Shown here: piece by piece, positions 37,274-48,382 of the stretch | Position numbering within the stretch: position 1 is the first letter of the stretch | Layout of the letters: the number at the start of each line of letters is the position of its first letter | Source: Barnesiella viscericola DSM 18177 | GTDB taxonomy: Bacteria > Bacteroidota > Bacteroidia > Bacteroidales > Barnesiellaceae | DNA length: 64,000 nucleotides | Direction of reading: 5' to 3' | Assembly: GCF_000512915.1 (NCBI RefSeq) | Contig: NZ_CP007034.1 | Span: 2,978,001 to 3,042,000 of the forward strand | Position numbers and translations under genes: made by a program | Notes under the pieces: generated by a model | Told to the model about the DNA's origin: nothing | What the model saw: the letters and a program-made list of their open reading frames with translations, nothing else | Databases searched by the model: none

Positions 37274-38905
37274 ATGGGGCATCGTAGAGATATAAAAAAC
37301 AGCAATAAAGGTAAGAGGCATGGAACCCTGACAGGCGTTCTGTGCCTGCTTGCTGTTGGTATGTGGGCGGCAACGGTCACTCCCCAAAAGGATTTGCCCA
37401 AACGCGACGACCCCAACAAAGTCTACCTGCTGAACAGCGACGAGCTCACCTTCGACAAGGAGCAGAGTGCCGACTATCGGGTGCTGCGGGGCAATGTGGT
37501 GTTCCGCAAGGACAGCATGTACATGTATTGCGACAGCGCCTATTTTTATGAGAAGGACAACTCGCTCGACGCCTTCGGCAACGTGCACATGGAGCAGGGC
37601 GACACTCTCTTCATCTATGGCGACGTGCTCTATTACAACGGCAACGAGCAGATAGCCCGGTTGCGCGAGAACGTGCGCATGGAAAACCGCGACGTCACCC
37701 TCTTCACCGACAGCCTCAACTACGAGATGATACCCAACATCGGGTACTATTTCGACGGTGGAAAACTCGTCGATTCGCAAAACGAACTTTCGTCGGTTTA
37801 CGGGCAATATTCGCCCGACACGAAGCAGGCTCTGTTTAACTTCGACGTGCAGCTGGTCAACGAGAAATATACCCTCTACTCCGACACGCTCGAATACAAT
37901 ACTCAGACCAAGATTGCCGATATTGTGGGGCCCTCGACCATCGTGTCGGACAGCAACGTCATCTACTCCACAGCCGGCTGGTATAATACCGAGACCGACA
38001 AGTCGATGCTCTTGAAACGCTCGCTGGTCACCTCGAAGGGACAGAGCCTCACGGGCGATACGATATACTACGACCGGGCTTCGGGCTTCGGCGAAGTGTT
38101 TGGCAACATGGTGCTCAACGATTCGGTACGTTCCATCATCATGGAGGGGCAGTATGGCTTCTACAACGAGCGCACGGAGTACTCGTTTGCCACCGATTCG
38201 GCCCGGGTGCTCGAATTTTCGCGGGGCGATACCCTCTATCTGCACGCCGATACGTTGAAGTCGCATTTGATTCTGCCCGATTCCACCCGGCTGCTGCAAG
38301 CCTACCATGGCGTGCGGTTTTTCCGGGTCGACGCCCAGGGCGTGTGCGATTCGATGGAATTCACCTCGGCCGATTCGTTGCTCCACATGTACAAGCTCCC
38401 CATCATCTGGAACGAGAACTACCAGATAACCGGCGACACGATACGCATACACATGAACGACAGTTCGGTCGACTGGGCCTATATTCCGGCGGCCGCTTTT
38501 GCCACCCAGCACAAGGATTCGGTTTTCTTCGACCAGGTGTCGGGGAAGACGTTGAAGGCGTGGTTCAATCAAGGGCAGTTGCGTCAGGTCGATGTGAGCG
38601 GCAATGCCCAGTCCATATTCTACCCGCAGGAGCGCGACTCCACGCTCACCGGGCTTAACAAGGCCGAGAGTGGTTTCCTCACCATGTATCTGAAAGACCA
38701 GAAGATGGAGAAGATTATCATCTGGCCTCAGCCGCAGGGCAGCCTCACCCCCATGGAGCAGGTGAAGCCCGATCAGCTCTATCTGCCGGCCTACAAATGG
38801 TACAGCGAGTTGAGGCCGACCGGTCCCGACGACATTTTCCGCAAACCCGAGGTGAAGGTCGAGGTGGTCGAGGAGGATAAGAAGAAACACCGGTTCGGCC
38901 GGTAG
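37274..38905 (+). CDS. OstA/LptA-like protein, probable LPS transport
   Basis: A 543-residue exported protein, probably with an N-terminal signal anchor (GTLTGVLCLLAVGMWAATV) after a basic stretch. The body is a repeated beta-strand pattern of the OstA/LptA/LptD-N jellyroll type. Recurring units such as YRVLRGNVVFRKDSMYMYCDSAYFY, LDAFGNVHMEQGDTLFIYGD and GDTIYYDRASGFGEVFGNM are characteristic of the OstA-like family of Bacteroidetes. The likely role is bridging LPS across the periplasm. The C-terminus is basic and proline-containing. It directly follows surA, and mutL follows after 23 bases. Confidence 0.85.
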   Translation: MGHRRDIKNSNKGKRHGTLTGVLCLLAVGMWAATVTPQKDLPKRDDPNKVYLLNSDELTFDKEQSADYRVLRGNVVFRKDSMYMYCDSAYFYEKDNSLDAFGNVHMEQGDTLFIYGDVLYYNGNEQIARLRENVRMENRDVTLFTDSLNYEMIPNIGYYFDGGKLVDSQNELSSVYGQYSPDTKQALFNFDVQLVNEKYTLYSDTLEYNTQTKIADIVGPSTIVSDSNVIYSTAGWYNTETDKSMLLKRSLVTSKGQSLTGDTIYYDRASGFGEVFGNMVLNDSVRSIIMEGQYGFYNERTEYSFATDSARVLEFSRGDTLYLHADTLKSHLILPDSTRLLQAYHGVRFFRVDAQGVCDSMEFTSADSLLHMYKLPIIWNENYQITGDTIRIHMNDSSVDWAYIPAAAFATQHKDSVFFDQVSGKTLKAWFNQGQLRQVDVSGNAQSIFYPQERDSTLTGLNKAESGFLTMYLKDQKMEKIIIWPQPQGSLTPMEQVKPDQLYLPAYKWYSELRPTGPDDIFRKPEVKVEVVEEDKKKHRFGR

Positions 38906-38918
38906 TAAAGCGAGAAAG

Positions 38919-38925
38919 AGGAGGT
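38919..38925 (+). promoter_or_regulatory. Strong Shine-Dalgarno sequence before mutL
   Basis: AGGAGGT ends three bases before the mutL ATG at 38929. Such a complementary ribosome site is unusual in this window, where most genes show none. Confidence 0.6.
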
Positions 38926-38928
38926 ATT

Positions 38929-40830
38929 ATGAGCGATATAATCCATTTGTTGCCCGACTCGGTGGCCAATCAGATTGCGGCAGGCGAAGTGATACAGCGC
39001 CCGGCTTCGGTAATCAAGGAGCTGGTTGAGAATGCTGTCGATGCCGGGGCCACCACGATTCAGATTGTGCTGAAAGATGCCGGGCGCACCCTTATCCAGG
39101 TTATTGACAATGGCAAGGGCATGTCGCCGACCGATGCCCGGCTGGCGTTCGAGCGCCACTCGACCTCCAAGATTCGTTCGGCCGAGGATCTCTTTACCCT
39201 GCACACCATGGGGTTCCGGGGCGAGGCCTTGGCCTCTATCGCAGCGATTGCCCAGGTTGAGCTGCGCACCCGCCGCAGCGAAGACGAGGTGGGTACCTGT
39301 GTGCGCATGTCGGCTTCACACTGCGAGGGGCAAGAGTCCATATCGACGCCCGTGGGCAGCAACTTTGCCGTGAAGAATATCTTTTTCAACGTACCGGCTC
39401 GCCGAAAATTTCTCAAATCGAATCAGGTGGAGCTGAGTAATATTCTGGGCGAGTTTGAACGCATGGCGCTCATCAACACGCAGGTGGCCTTTACGCTCAC
39501 CCACAACGATACCGAACTGTTCAATCTGCCGGCCTCTAACTTGCGTCAGCGCATCGTAGCCCTCTTCGGGAAGAGCCTCAACCAGCAGCTGCTGGCGCTC
39601 GACACCGAGACCTCGCTGGTCAAGATTTCGGGTTATGTGGGGCGGCCCGAGTCGGCCCGCAAGAGGGGAGCCCTGCAATACTTCTTTGTCAACGGCCGCT
39701 ACATGCGTCACCCCTATTTTCACAAGGCGGTGACCATCTGCTACGAGCATCTGGTGCCGGTGGGCGAGATGCCCAACTACTTTATCAACCTCACGGTCGA
39801 GCCCGAGACCATCGACGTGAATATCCACCCCACGAAGTCCGAAATCAAGTTCGAGAACGAACAGCCCATCTGGCAGATTCTCTCGGCCTCGGTCAAGGAG
39901 GCTCTGGGCAAATACAGTGCGGCGCCCACCATCGATTTTGACATGGACGATGCCCCCGAGATACCCATCTCGAAACCGGGAGCGCACGTGGCACCCCCGA
40001 CGGTACAGGTCGACAAGTCGTACAATCCGTTCCGCCCGGGTGGCGGTGGGGGAGGTGCGGCCGCCAAGCGCCCCCAGTATGACTGGCAACAGCTGTACAG
40101 CAGCTTCAACAATTCGTCGCGCGAGGAGGAGCCTTTGCGTCCCGATGCGGGCGAGGAGGTGCCGTCGAAAGCCGATTTCTCGGGCGATTATGTTTCGAAA
40201 CTCTCTGACGATACTCCGGGTGAGAACAATACGATTTTCCCCGAGTTTGAGTCGAAACTGAACCAAAGCGGACGACCCGTGTTACAGTTGAAGGGACGAT
40301 ATATCACCGTGCCGACTCCCGACGGACTGATGGTGGTCGACCAGCACCGGGCGCATGGTGTGGTTCTGTTCGAGCGCTTTATGGCCGGTATCTCGTCGCG
40401 CGAGATGGCCTCGCAGCGCATTCTCTTTCCCGAGATGATGCAACTCACCGTGTCGCAGGCTGCCGTGCTGCGTTCGATTTGGAGCGAGTTGACCGCCTTG
40501 GGATTCGACTTGGCCGACATGGGGCAGAACAGTTATTCGGTTAATGCCGTGCCGGCCGGAGTCGAGGGTGTCGATGCCTGTGACCTGATTGGGCAGATGA
40601 TTGCCACCGCCTCGGAGAAGGAGCACGATGCGAAGGCTTCGTTGCAGCAACGCATTGCCTGGACCCTGGCCGAGGCCGCCGCCGTGCCGGTGGGGCAGAC
40701 CCTCTCGAAGGAGGAGATGTCGACTCTCGTCGACGACCTGCTGGCTCTCAAAACACCGGCTTATACGCCTTCGGGGAAGAGTGTCTTTGTCGTCATCTCG
40801 TATGACGAGTTGCAGAAACGTTTCAATTAA
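38929..40830 (+). CDS. mutL: DNA mismatch repair protein MutL
   Basis: MutL couples mismatch recognition by MutS to strand removal. The 633-residue protein has the GHKL ATPase N-terminus (IAAGEVIQRPASVIKELVENAVDAGA, DNGKGM, ERHSTSKI, GFRGEALASIA), the transducer domain and a C-terminal dimerisation domain. The linker (about residues 355-430) is low in complexity and glycine rich. In the C-terminal part I do not see the DQHAxxExxxYE endonuclease motif intact; the matching place reads VDQHRAHGVVLFERF. It lies downstream of the envelope genes and just before yaaA. Confidence 0.94.
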   Translation: MSDIIHLLPDSVANQIAAGEVIQRPASVIKELVENAVDAGATTIQIVLKDAGRTLIQVIDNGKGMSPTDARLAFERHSTSKIRSAEDLFTLHTMGFRGEALASIAAIAQVELRTRRSEDEVGTCVRMSASHCEGQESISTPVGSNFAVKNIFFNVPARRKFLKSNQVELSNILGEFERMALINTQVAFTLTHNDTELFNLPASNLRQRIVALFGKSLNQQLLALDTETSLVKISGYVGRPESARKRGALQYFFVNGRYMRHPYFHKAVTICYEHLVPVGEMPNYFINLTVEPETIDVNIHPTKSEIKFENEQPIWQILSASVKEALGKYSAAPTIDFDMDDAPEIPISKPGAHVAPPTVQVDKSYNPFRPGGGGGGAAAKRPQYDWQQLYSSFNNSSREEEPLRPDAGEEVPSKADFSGDYVSKLSDDTPGENNTIFPEFESKLNQSGRPVLQLKGRYITVPTPDGLMVVDQHRAHGVVLFERFMAGISSREMASQRILFPEMMQLTVSQAAVLRSIWSELTALGFDLADMGQNSYSVNAVPAGVEGVDACDLIGQMIATASEKEHDAKASLQQRIAWTLAEAAAVPVGQTLSKEEMSTLVDDLLALKTPAYTPSGKSVFVVISYDELQKRFN

Positions 40831-40840
40831 AATCGAGTAT

Positions 40841-41599
40841 ATGTTAGTCCTGTTGTCACCGGCCAAGACCATGACCGGAAAGAGCAAGGTGCGGGTGCCC
40901 GAAGTGACTTGCCCGCCGTTTATCGACGAGGCTACTCGGATAGCCCGTGAGATGGTCGGCTATTCGGTCGACGAACTGACCGAGATGTTGGGGGTGAATC
41001 GGGCACTGGCCTTGCAGACGCGGGAGCGCTATCACGACTTCCTGTCGCCCGATACGGCAGTCATTCCCGCCTTGCTGGGCTATACCGGCATTGTCTTTCG
41101 TTATTTGGCTCCGACCGATTTCTCGGAGGCTGATTTCGCTTATGCCCAGGATCATCTGCGCATCGCCTCGGCCTGTTACGGTCTAACGCGACCGCTCGAC
41201 GGTATCAAGCCCTATCGCATGGAGTATACGGTGGAGTTGCCTTCGATAGGCGAGCCGTTGGCCGACTATTGGCGCCCGCGACTCACCGACCGGCTCGTGG
41301 CCGATGTGCAGGCAGCCGGTGGTATTCTGGTCAACCTGGCCAGCCGCGAGATACAGCAGTCGCTCGACTGGGCCCGTCTCTCCCGGGAGGTGCGGGTGGT
41401 GACTCCCGAGTTTAAGGTGATCAAGGGCGACACCCTTAAAACCATTGTGGTTTATGCCAAGATGATGAGAGGGGCGATGACCCGTTTTATCTTGAAAAAC
41501 AGGCTCACCGCCCCCGATGAGTTAGAGGCCTTTTCGGCCGAAGGGTTTCACTATTCTGCCCGTCACTCCACGCCCGATCACCCTCTCTTTATCGTGTGA
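40841..41599 (+). CDS. yaaA: Peroxide stress protein YaaA (DUF328)
   Basis: A 252-residue cytoplasmic protein of the YaaA family, linked in E. coli to limiting intracellular iron and damage during peroxide stress. The N-terminal LVLLSPAKTM, the middle segment ACYGLTRPLDGIKPYRMEY and the end FHYSARHSTPDHPLFIV are family hallmarks. Start ATG 40841 follows the mutL stop by 10 bases; the frame extends further upstream only as an out-of-frame reading of mutL. No convincing terminator separates it from the convergent gene at 41704. Confidence 0.93.
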   Translation: MLVLLSPAKTMTGKSKVRVPEVTCPPFIDEATRIAREMVGYSVDELTEMLGVNRALALQTRERYHDFLSPDTAVIPALLGYTGIVFRYLAPTDFSEADFAYAQDHLRIASACYGLTRPLDGIKPYRMEYTVELPSIGEPLADYWRPRLTDRLVADVQAAGGILVNLASREIQQSLDWARLSREVRVVTPEFKVIKGDTLKTIVVYAKMMRGAMTRFILKNRLTAPDELEAFSAEGFHYSARHSTPDHPLFIV

Positions 41600-41703
41600 G
41601 GGGGCAAGGGCGTGACATGGGTTGTCTTCTTCTCGACAAGTGCTTGGAACCAGCCTTGTCGTTTACCTTGCCGTGAGTTTTCCTCCCTCCTTTTTGGGAA
41701 AGG

Positions 41704-42471
41704 TCAGATAAATAACTCGGGCTCCTTGCGCGATTCGCACGCCTTTTTCAGCATGCGGATAGAGAGGGCCACTTTCAACTTGCTTACCTTGCGGGCCTGT
41801 TGCGGACACACCGCGATACACCTCATGCACGAGATACATTTGCTCGTATCGGTCTTGCTAGGGTTGTCGAGCGGTATGGCTCCTACCGGGCACAGGGCGG
41901 CACAAGTGCCGCACCGGTTGCAGGCCCGGCTTGCGTGTGGTTTGAGAGGTACCCCGTTGTAGGGCTTGTACTGGGGATTCCCCTTGACCTCGATGGGTGC
42001 CGGGACGGTGCCACTTTTCACAGCATCGAGCTTGTCGGCGATGCGGGCTGCAAACTGTGTGAGCAGATGCTTGTCGGCCTCGTCGGGTCGGCCGGTGGCA
42101 TAGACCCGCATGATGGAGTGCTCGGCAATGCAGGCGACTCCGGCGATGGAACGGAATCCGGTTGCCTCCAACGCCGTTTTCAATTCGAGCAGGGCATCGT
42201 CGTAATCGCGGTTGCCATATACCACTACGGGAATTGCCGGGGTGTCGTGCCCGGTAATCCTTTTCAACCGTTCGAGGGCGATGGCCGGGACACGTCCACC
42301 ATACACGGGGATTGCTACCAGCAGCACCTCGTCGTGGCTCAAATCGAGAGGTGTTGCCACCGATTTGGGGGTCGACAAGTCTATCTCGGTTGCTTGCGGG
42401 TCGAGAGCCCGCCCGATGATTTCGGCAGCCCTGCGGGTACCACCCGTCGGGCTGAAATGTGCGATATACAT
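41704..42471 (-). CDS. EFR1-type flavodoxin-like / 2x[4Fe-4S] ferredoxin protein
   Basis: A 255-residue cytoplasmic redox protein. The N-terminus resembles a flavodoxin FMN-binding region (YIAHFSPTGGTRRAAEII). Two bacterial ferredoxin motifs are near the C-terminus: CNRCGTCAALCPVGAI and CISCMRCIAVCPQQA. This architecture is the EFR1 family of anaerobes, presumed to shuttle electrons; the partner enzyme is not known. It begins 15 bases after maeB on the same strand and has a perfect AGGAGG ribosome site, so it is probably cotranscribed with maeB. Confidence 0.88.
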   Translation of the reverse strand: MYIAHFSPTGGTRRAAEIIGRALDPQATEIDLSTPKSVATPLDLSHDEVLLVAIPVYGGRVPAIALERLKRITGHDTPAIPVVVYGNRDYDDALLELKTALEATGFRSIAGVACIAEHSIMRVYATGRPDEADKHLLTQFAARIADKLDAVKSGTVPAPIEVKGNPQYKPYNGVPLKPHASRACNRCGTCAALCPVGAIPLDNPSKTDTSKCISCMRCIAVCPQQARKVSKLKVALSIRMLKKACESRKEPELFI

Positions 42472-42473
42472 TT

Positions 42474-42484
42474 CGTTACCTCCT
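42474..42484 (-). promoter_or_regulatory. Shine-Dalgarno sequence of the EFR1 gene
   Basis: AGGAGGTAACG on the minus strand, with AGGAGG seven bases from the ATG, is fully complementary to a canonical 16S tail. It lies in the short gap after the maeB stop codon. Confidence 0.6.
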
Positions 42485-42486
42485 GT

Positions 42487-44772
<2,286 letters not shown>

Positions 44773-44854
44773 AAATATACGATTAAATGTTTTTAGCTGT
44801 TTAAATTGTATTTTGAGATATTGAATGGCTTATATTTTGTAAGCACATCGTGTG

Positions 44855-44871
44855 CAAATGTAGCAAATATA
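44855..44871 (-). promoter_or_regulatory. Possible maeB promoter region (two -7 boxes)
   Basis: Two adjacent minus-strand matches to TAnnTTTG occur, TACATTTG (44855-44862) and TATATTTG (44864-44871), about 80-100 bases upstream of maeB. No matching -33 TTTG is evident. The rest of 44773-45061 shows no gene. Confidence 0.4.
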
Positions 44872-45061
44872 TTGTATCTCTTGTGTTAAGAAAAATGTTT
44901 CTTTAACAATAAAGATTACATAAGTAGTTGTTTTTTCTCTATTTCACCGGGGGGGATAGGTATGCATGGTTCGTCCCTGGCTGATGAGTATGAGTGAGGC
45001 ATTGACTGCGCTCCTCTCACCGGGCCGATGTGACGGGAACAACCGTTTCGGTGTCGCTGCT

Positions 45062-46708
45062 TTACAGGTGCATGACCCTCTCCTCGAAATCGTCGCGGGA
45101 GCCGATAGCTGAGTTGCGAATTTTCACCCGATAGTTGTATATGGTTGAAAGCGAATAACACAGGAATCGGGCAATCTTGACGCTGTCGGTCGTACCCAGT
45201 CGCACCAGTGCATAGATGCGCAGTTCGGGCGTAAGCGAGTTGGGCTTGGGCGTGATGCGAGCCTCGGGAACCAGCAGTTCGTTAAACTTCTTGACAAAGT
45301 CGGGGTAGAGTTTCAGGAACGATTGGTCAAACTCGGCGTAGAACATGCGGCGTTCGTTGTTGATGATGTTTTGTGATTTCAGGTTTTTGGCAAGTTCTTC
45401 CACCTTTCCCATCGAAGCCAGTTTATTGAGCGATCGGCGGTAGTCGTCCATCTTGTCGATATAGACGGCACACTGGTCCATATAACGACTTAGATACTCC
45501 TCTTTGACATGGTTGCTTTCGATGAGAGAGTTGTTTACGGTTTGCAGATGCTTGTTGGTCTGGTTAAGTTTCTCCTTGACGCTGTTGAGCTTGTGATTCT
45601 GGAAAAACAGAATCACAAAGGTAATGAGCAATATGACGCAGAAAGCACAAGTGATGTAGGTGAAGGTAATCGACAAGGCCTTCTGTTTTTGTATCTGAGC
45701 TTGATATACCTCTTCGATAATGGTGAATACTGGCATGAATTCGAGACTTCGTACGCGGGCGTTACAGGCTTTGGCATCTTCGACCGAGCATTTGATATAG
45801 GCATAGGCGCGTTCGATATCCCCTTCGTGGAACAACTGCTCGGCCAGCCGGTGCAGCGATACATATTCCCTGACCGAGGCTTTCAGGTCGCACTGTGCCG
45901 ATAGGGCGTAGTAGATTTTCGTGCTGTCGCTCTGTTGCGTTTGGGCAAAGATTTCGGCCATGCAGTAATAAATGATGCCCCGGTCGTGCGAATTGAGGTC
46001 GTCCTGGGCGAGTCTCTCTCTCAGAATCTGCAAGGCCTGGGCATAGTCGTGTCGGGCCGTCAGTTCGTCTGATTTCACCACACAGTAGGTGAACGACGAT
46101 GGAGAGTTGACCTGTAAGATGGAGTCGCGGTAAAGGTTGAGCTGTTTGGTGTAGTTGTCGCGAATGTCGGGTTGCAGCGAGTAGTCGGCGAGCAATCCGT
46201 AAAGCGTGCGTTTCAAGTGGTAGTAATAGGGCAGGATATAGGACGGCAGTCTCTTGCGCCCCATTTTTTCCAATAACTCATTGGCCTCTTTATACATACC
46301 GGAGTTGTAGAAGCATTCGACCAGATTGAGTTGGGCTTGAATTTGCAGGTCGTTGTTGTTCAACTTGTTTGATAATTCGATTTGTCGCTTGACGTATACC
46401 GCCTGTGAATCGATACTGAATGCCCGGTAGGCGTCAACCAGATAACCCAGAGTACGGAACCGTTCTTCGGGCGACAGTTTGTTCCTCAGGCGCAACTTGA
46501 TTTCCTGAATCTGTTTCTCTTTCTGCCGGGTATAGATATAGCGTTGATTGATGAGCCGGTCGAGCGAGTCGAGCGTAGCCTCGACCGTATAGGTAACCTG
46601 CTTTTCGGTTAAAGTTGCATCGGCTTCGAAATGAGATGCCGATAAAGAGAGCAGCATGCATAGCAAAAACAGTATGGGCCGTTGGTGAGTATTCATGGTT
46701 AAGCGCAT
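45062..46708 (-). CDS. SusR-like membrane-bound transcriptional regulator (DUF6377 type)
   Basis: A 548-residue protein with the layout of B. thetaiotaomicron SusR: an N-terminal signal/anchor, a helical TPR-like periplasmic sensor (about 35-340) and one membrane segment (about 345-369). A coiled-coil-like stretch (SVKEKLNQTNKHLQTVNNSLIES) and a C-terminal LuxR/SusR-type DNA-binding helix-turn-helix follow (TPELRIYALVRLGTTDSVKIARFLCYSLSTIYNYRVKIR). SusR senses maltose; SusR-like proteins also sit next to dextran loci. It is divergent from the PUL and is its likely regulator. A second ATG at 46696 is also possible. I do not see a convincing terminator downstream. Confidence 0.88.
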   Translation of the reverse strand: MRLTMNTHQRPILFLLCMLLSLSASHFEADATLTEKQVTYTVEATLDSLDRLINQRYIYTRQKEKQIQEIKLRLRNKLSPEERFRTLGYLVDAYRAFSIDSQAVYVKRQIELSNKLNNNDLQIQAQLNLVECFYNSGMYKEANELLEKMGRKRLPSYILPYYYHLKRTLYGLLADYSLQPDIRDNYTKQLNLYRDSILQVNSPSSFTYCVVKSDELTARHDYAQALQILRERLAQDDLNSHDRGIIYYCMAEIFAQTQQSDSTKIYYALSAQCDLKASVREYVSLHRLAEQLFHEGDIERAYAYIKCSVEDAKACNARVRSLEFMPVFTIIEEVYQAQIQKQKALSITFTYITCAFCVILLITFVILFFQNHKLNSVKEKLNQTNKHLQTVNNSLIESNHVKEEYLSRYMDQCAVYIDKMDDYRRSLNKLASMGKVEELAKNLKSQNIINNERRMFYAEFDQSFLKLYPDFVKKFNELLVPEARITPKPNSLTPELRIYALVRLGTTDSVKIARFLCYSLSTIYNYRVKIRNSAIGSRDDFEERVMHL

Positions 46709-46767
46709 TAAATTATCCTCTTTTTGTGTGATGGAATTTTGAATAAAATATATTCCGAGGTCAAAGG

Positions 46768-46775
46768 CAAAGATA
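46768..46775 (-). promoter_or_regulatory. Possible -7 box of the SusR-like gene
   Basis: TATCTTTG on the minus strand lies 59 bases before the start codon. The nearest upstream TTTG is 25 bases away, longer than normal, so this is tentative. Confidence 0.4.
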
Positions 46776-46916
46776 AAAAGAATTATGAATACTTTCTATT
46801 CAAAACCTTGAAAAAGGCTATTGTATCGACTACTTTTATAATATTAATATTTTGTATAATAAATTGATTATAAGATATTTATTTTTATTAAAATACTACT
46901 TTTTTACTACATTGAG

Positions 46917-46947
46917 TTGACAACCTCAATTGCCCCCTATATTTTTG
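46917..46947 (+). promoter_or_regulatory. Predicted PUL promoter with overlapping imperfect inverted repeat
   Basis: TTG (46917-46919), 20 bases, then TATTTTTG (46940-46947) precede the first PUL gene by about 60 bases. The -33 element lies inside an imperfect inverted repeat GAGTTG-A-CAACCTC (46914-46927, one base bulge), a possible operator for the SusR-like protein. The rest of the AT-rich 300-base intergenic region (46709-47008) holds no gene I can support. Confidence 0.5.
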
Positions 46948-47008
46948 TGAACAAAATTAGAAACGCGAGATTTTCTCGGGCTTATTTATTAATCAAAATT
47001 TAAATAAC

Positions 47009-48373
47009 ATGAAAAGCAAACTCTTACTTTTCTCGGCTTTGGCCTTGTGTTCGGCTACGGTTGCAGCCAACGATTATCCCACTTCCTTATATGTAATAGG
47101 CGATGCCACTCCGGCTCAGTGGAATAGTGATGATGTTATTCGTATGGTAACGGTTGAAGAGGGCGTGTATGAATATACCGGCGATTTGACCGAAGGTCGC
47201 ATGCGTTTTGTGACCACCTATGATTTTGCTCCGGGTTACGGTCCGGCTATGGCCTCTACGGTCGTGGGTGATAACCTTAATGAAACCTATCTGGAATTGA
47301 CGACAGGTTCGCATGAGTTGGAATTTCGCAGCGACTATACCGCTCCCGACAAGTCGTTTAAAGTAATGGCTGCCGGGCGGTACCAATTCAGAGTCGATCT
47401 CACGGGCGAGACTCCGGTTGTCGAGGTGAGCGATGCTACCGATCTGCCCGACCAATGGGCTACCCACTCCGAGGCTGTTTATGCCGTAGGTTCGGCGACC
47501 AATGCCGGGTGGGCTATCGAAAACTCCATTGCACTGCATGAAACGGCATTCGATTCGGGTATTTATCAAGGCTCGCTGTATCTTAATACGGCCGACGAGG
47601 GTGCCGAGTTGAAATTTATGGTGATGCAGAAGTGGAATAACCGCATGTATGTGGCTGCCGTTTCAGGTACCTCTGTCGATGCCGTTGGTGAATATGATTT
47701 GAAATATACTACCAGTGGTGATGAGGACTGGAAATTTATCGTCAATATCGAGGGGTTATATGATGTAACGGTCGATACCAAGAACCTGAAAATGACGATT
47801 TCGGAGCCTCAGGTTTCTTTCCCCGAGCAACTGTGGCTGGTAGGTCCTGCCGTAGGAGGTTGGGAATTCGATAATAATAAAGTCTTGGTAAACAGTGGTG
47901 AAGAGGGTGTGTACTCTTGGACGGGCGATTTGGTTCAGGGTGAACTTAAATTCTTTGCCGGTGACAATTTTGGCGCTGTGGCCTACGGCGCCGAGAGCAA
48001 CATGACTCCGTTGCAGGAGGGAGTCTTGAATGTTATCATGCTGAGTAACGATGTTGACAACAAGTTCAATGTACTCTCTACGCAGGAAGGTAATTATACC
48101 CTTGTACTCAACTTGAACGATATGACTCTCGAAGTGGTTAAAAACGGCACTTCGACAGCTGTTGACGAGGTAGAGGTAATAGACTGGGTACAAGAGTCCT
48201 ATGGCATTGTGAGTGAACAAGCCCGGGCCATGGCTCTGTATGACATAAGCGGTCGGGAAGTCGTTTCGGTAAATGGTACACTGCTGCCTTTCGATGGACT
48301 TCGTGCCGGAATATATGTGTTTGTCATTGAGACTACTCAGGGTCGTGCTACGCATAAAATCGTAATTCGATAA
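47009..48373 (+). CDS. Secreted SusF/SusE-like glucan-binding protein with a T9SS C-terminal domain
   Basis: This 454-residue protein is exported by a type I signal peptide (SATVAAN) with no lipobox. It contains three repeats of the SusF/SusE starch-binding type, each opening with an aromatic-rich strand: SLYVIGDATPAQWNS (about 26), AVYAVGSATNAGWAIENS (about 155) and QLWLVGPAVGGWEFDNN (about 275). The end (MALYDISGREV...GLRAGIYVFVIETTQGRATHKIVIR) matches a T9SS type A sorting domain. It is the first gene of the PUL and is separated from susC by a strong hairpin. Role as a surface or released alpha-glucan-binding protein is inference. Confidence 0.8.
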   Translation: MKSKLLLFSALALCSATVAANDYPTSLYVIGDATPAQWNSDDVIRMVTVEEGVYEYTGDLTEGRMRFVTTYDFAPGYGPAMASTVVGDNLNETYLELTTGSHELEFRSDYTAPDKSFKVMAAGRYQFRVDLTGETPVVEVSDATDLPDQWATHSEAVYAVGSATNAGWAIENSIALHETAFDSGIYQGSLYLNTADEGAELKFMVMQKWNNRMYVAAVSGTSVDAVGEYDLKYTTSGDEDWKFIVNIEGLYDVTVDTKNLKMTISEPQVSFPEQLWLVGPAVGGWEFDNNKVLVNSGEEGVYSWTGDLVQGELKFFAGDNFGAVAYGAESNMTPLQEGVLNVIMLSNDVDNKFNVLSTQEGNYTLVLNLNDMTLEVVKNGTSTAVDEVEVIDWVQESYGIVSEQARAMALYDISGREVVSVNGTLLPFDGLRAGIYVFVIETTQGRATHKIVIR

Positions 48374-48382
48374 ATCTTTTTT

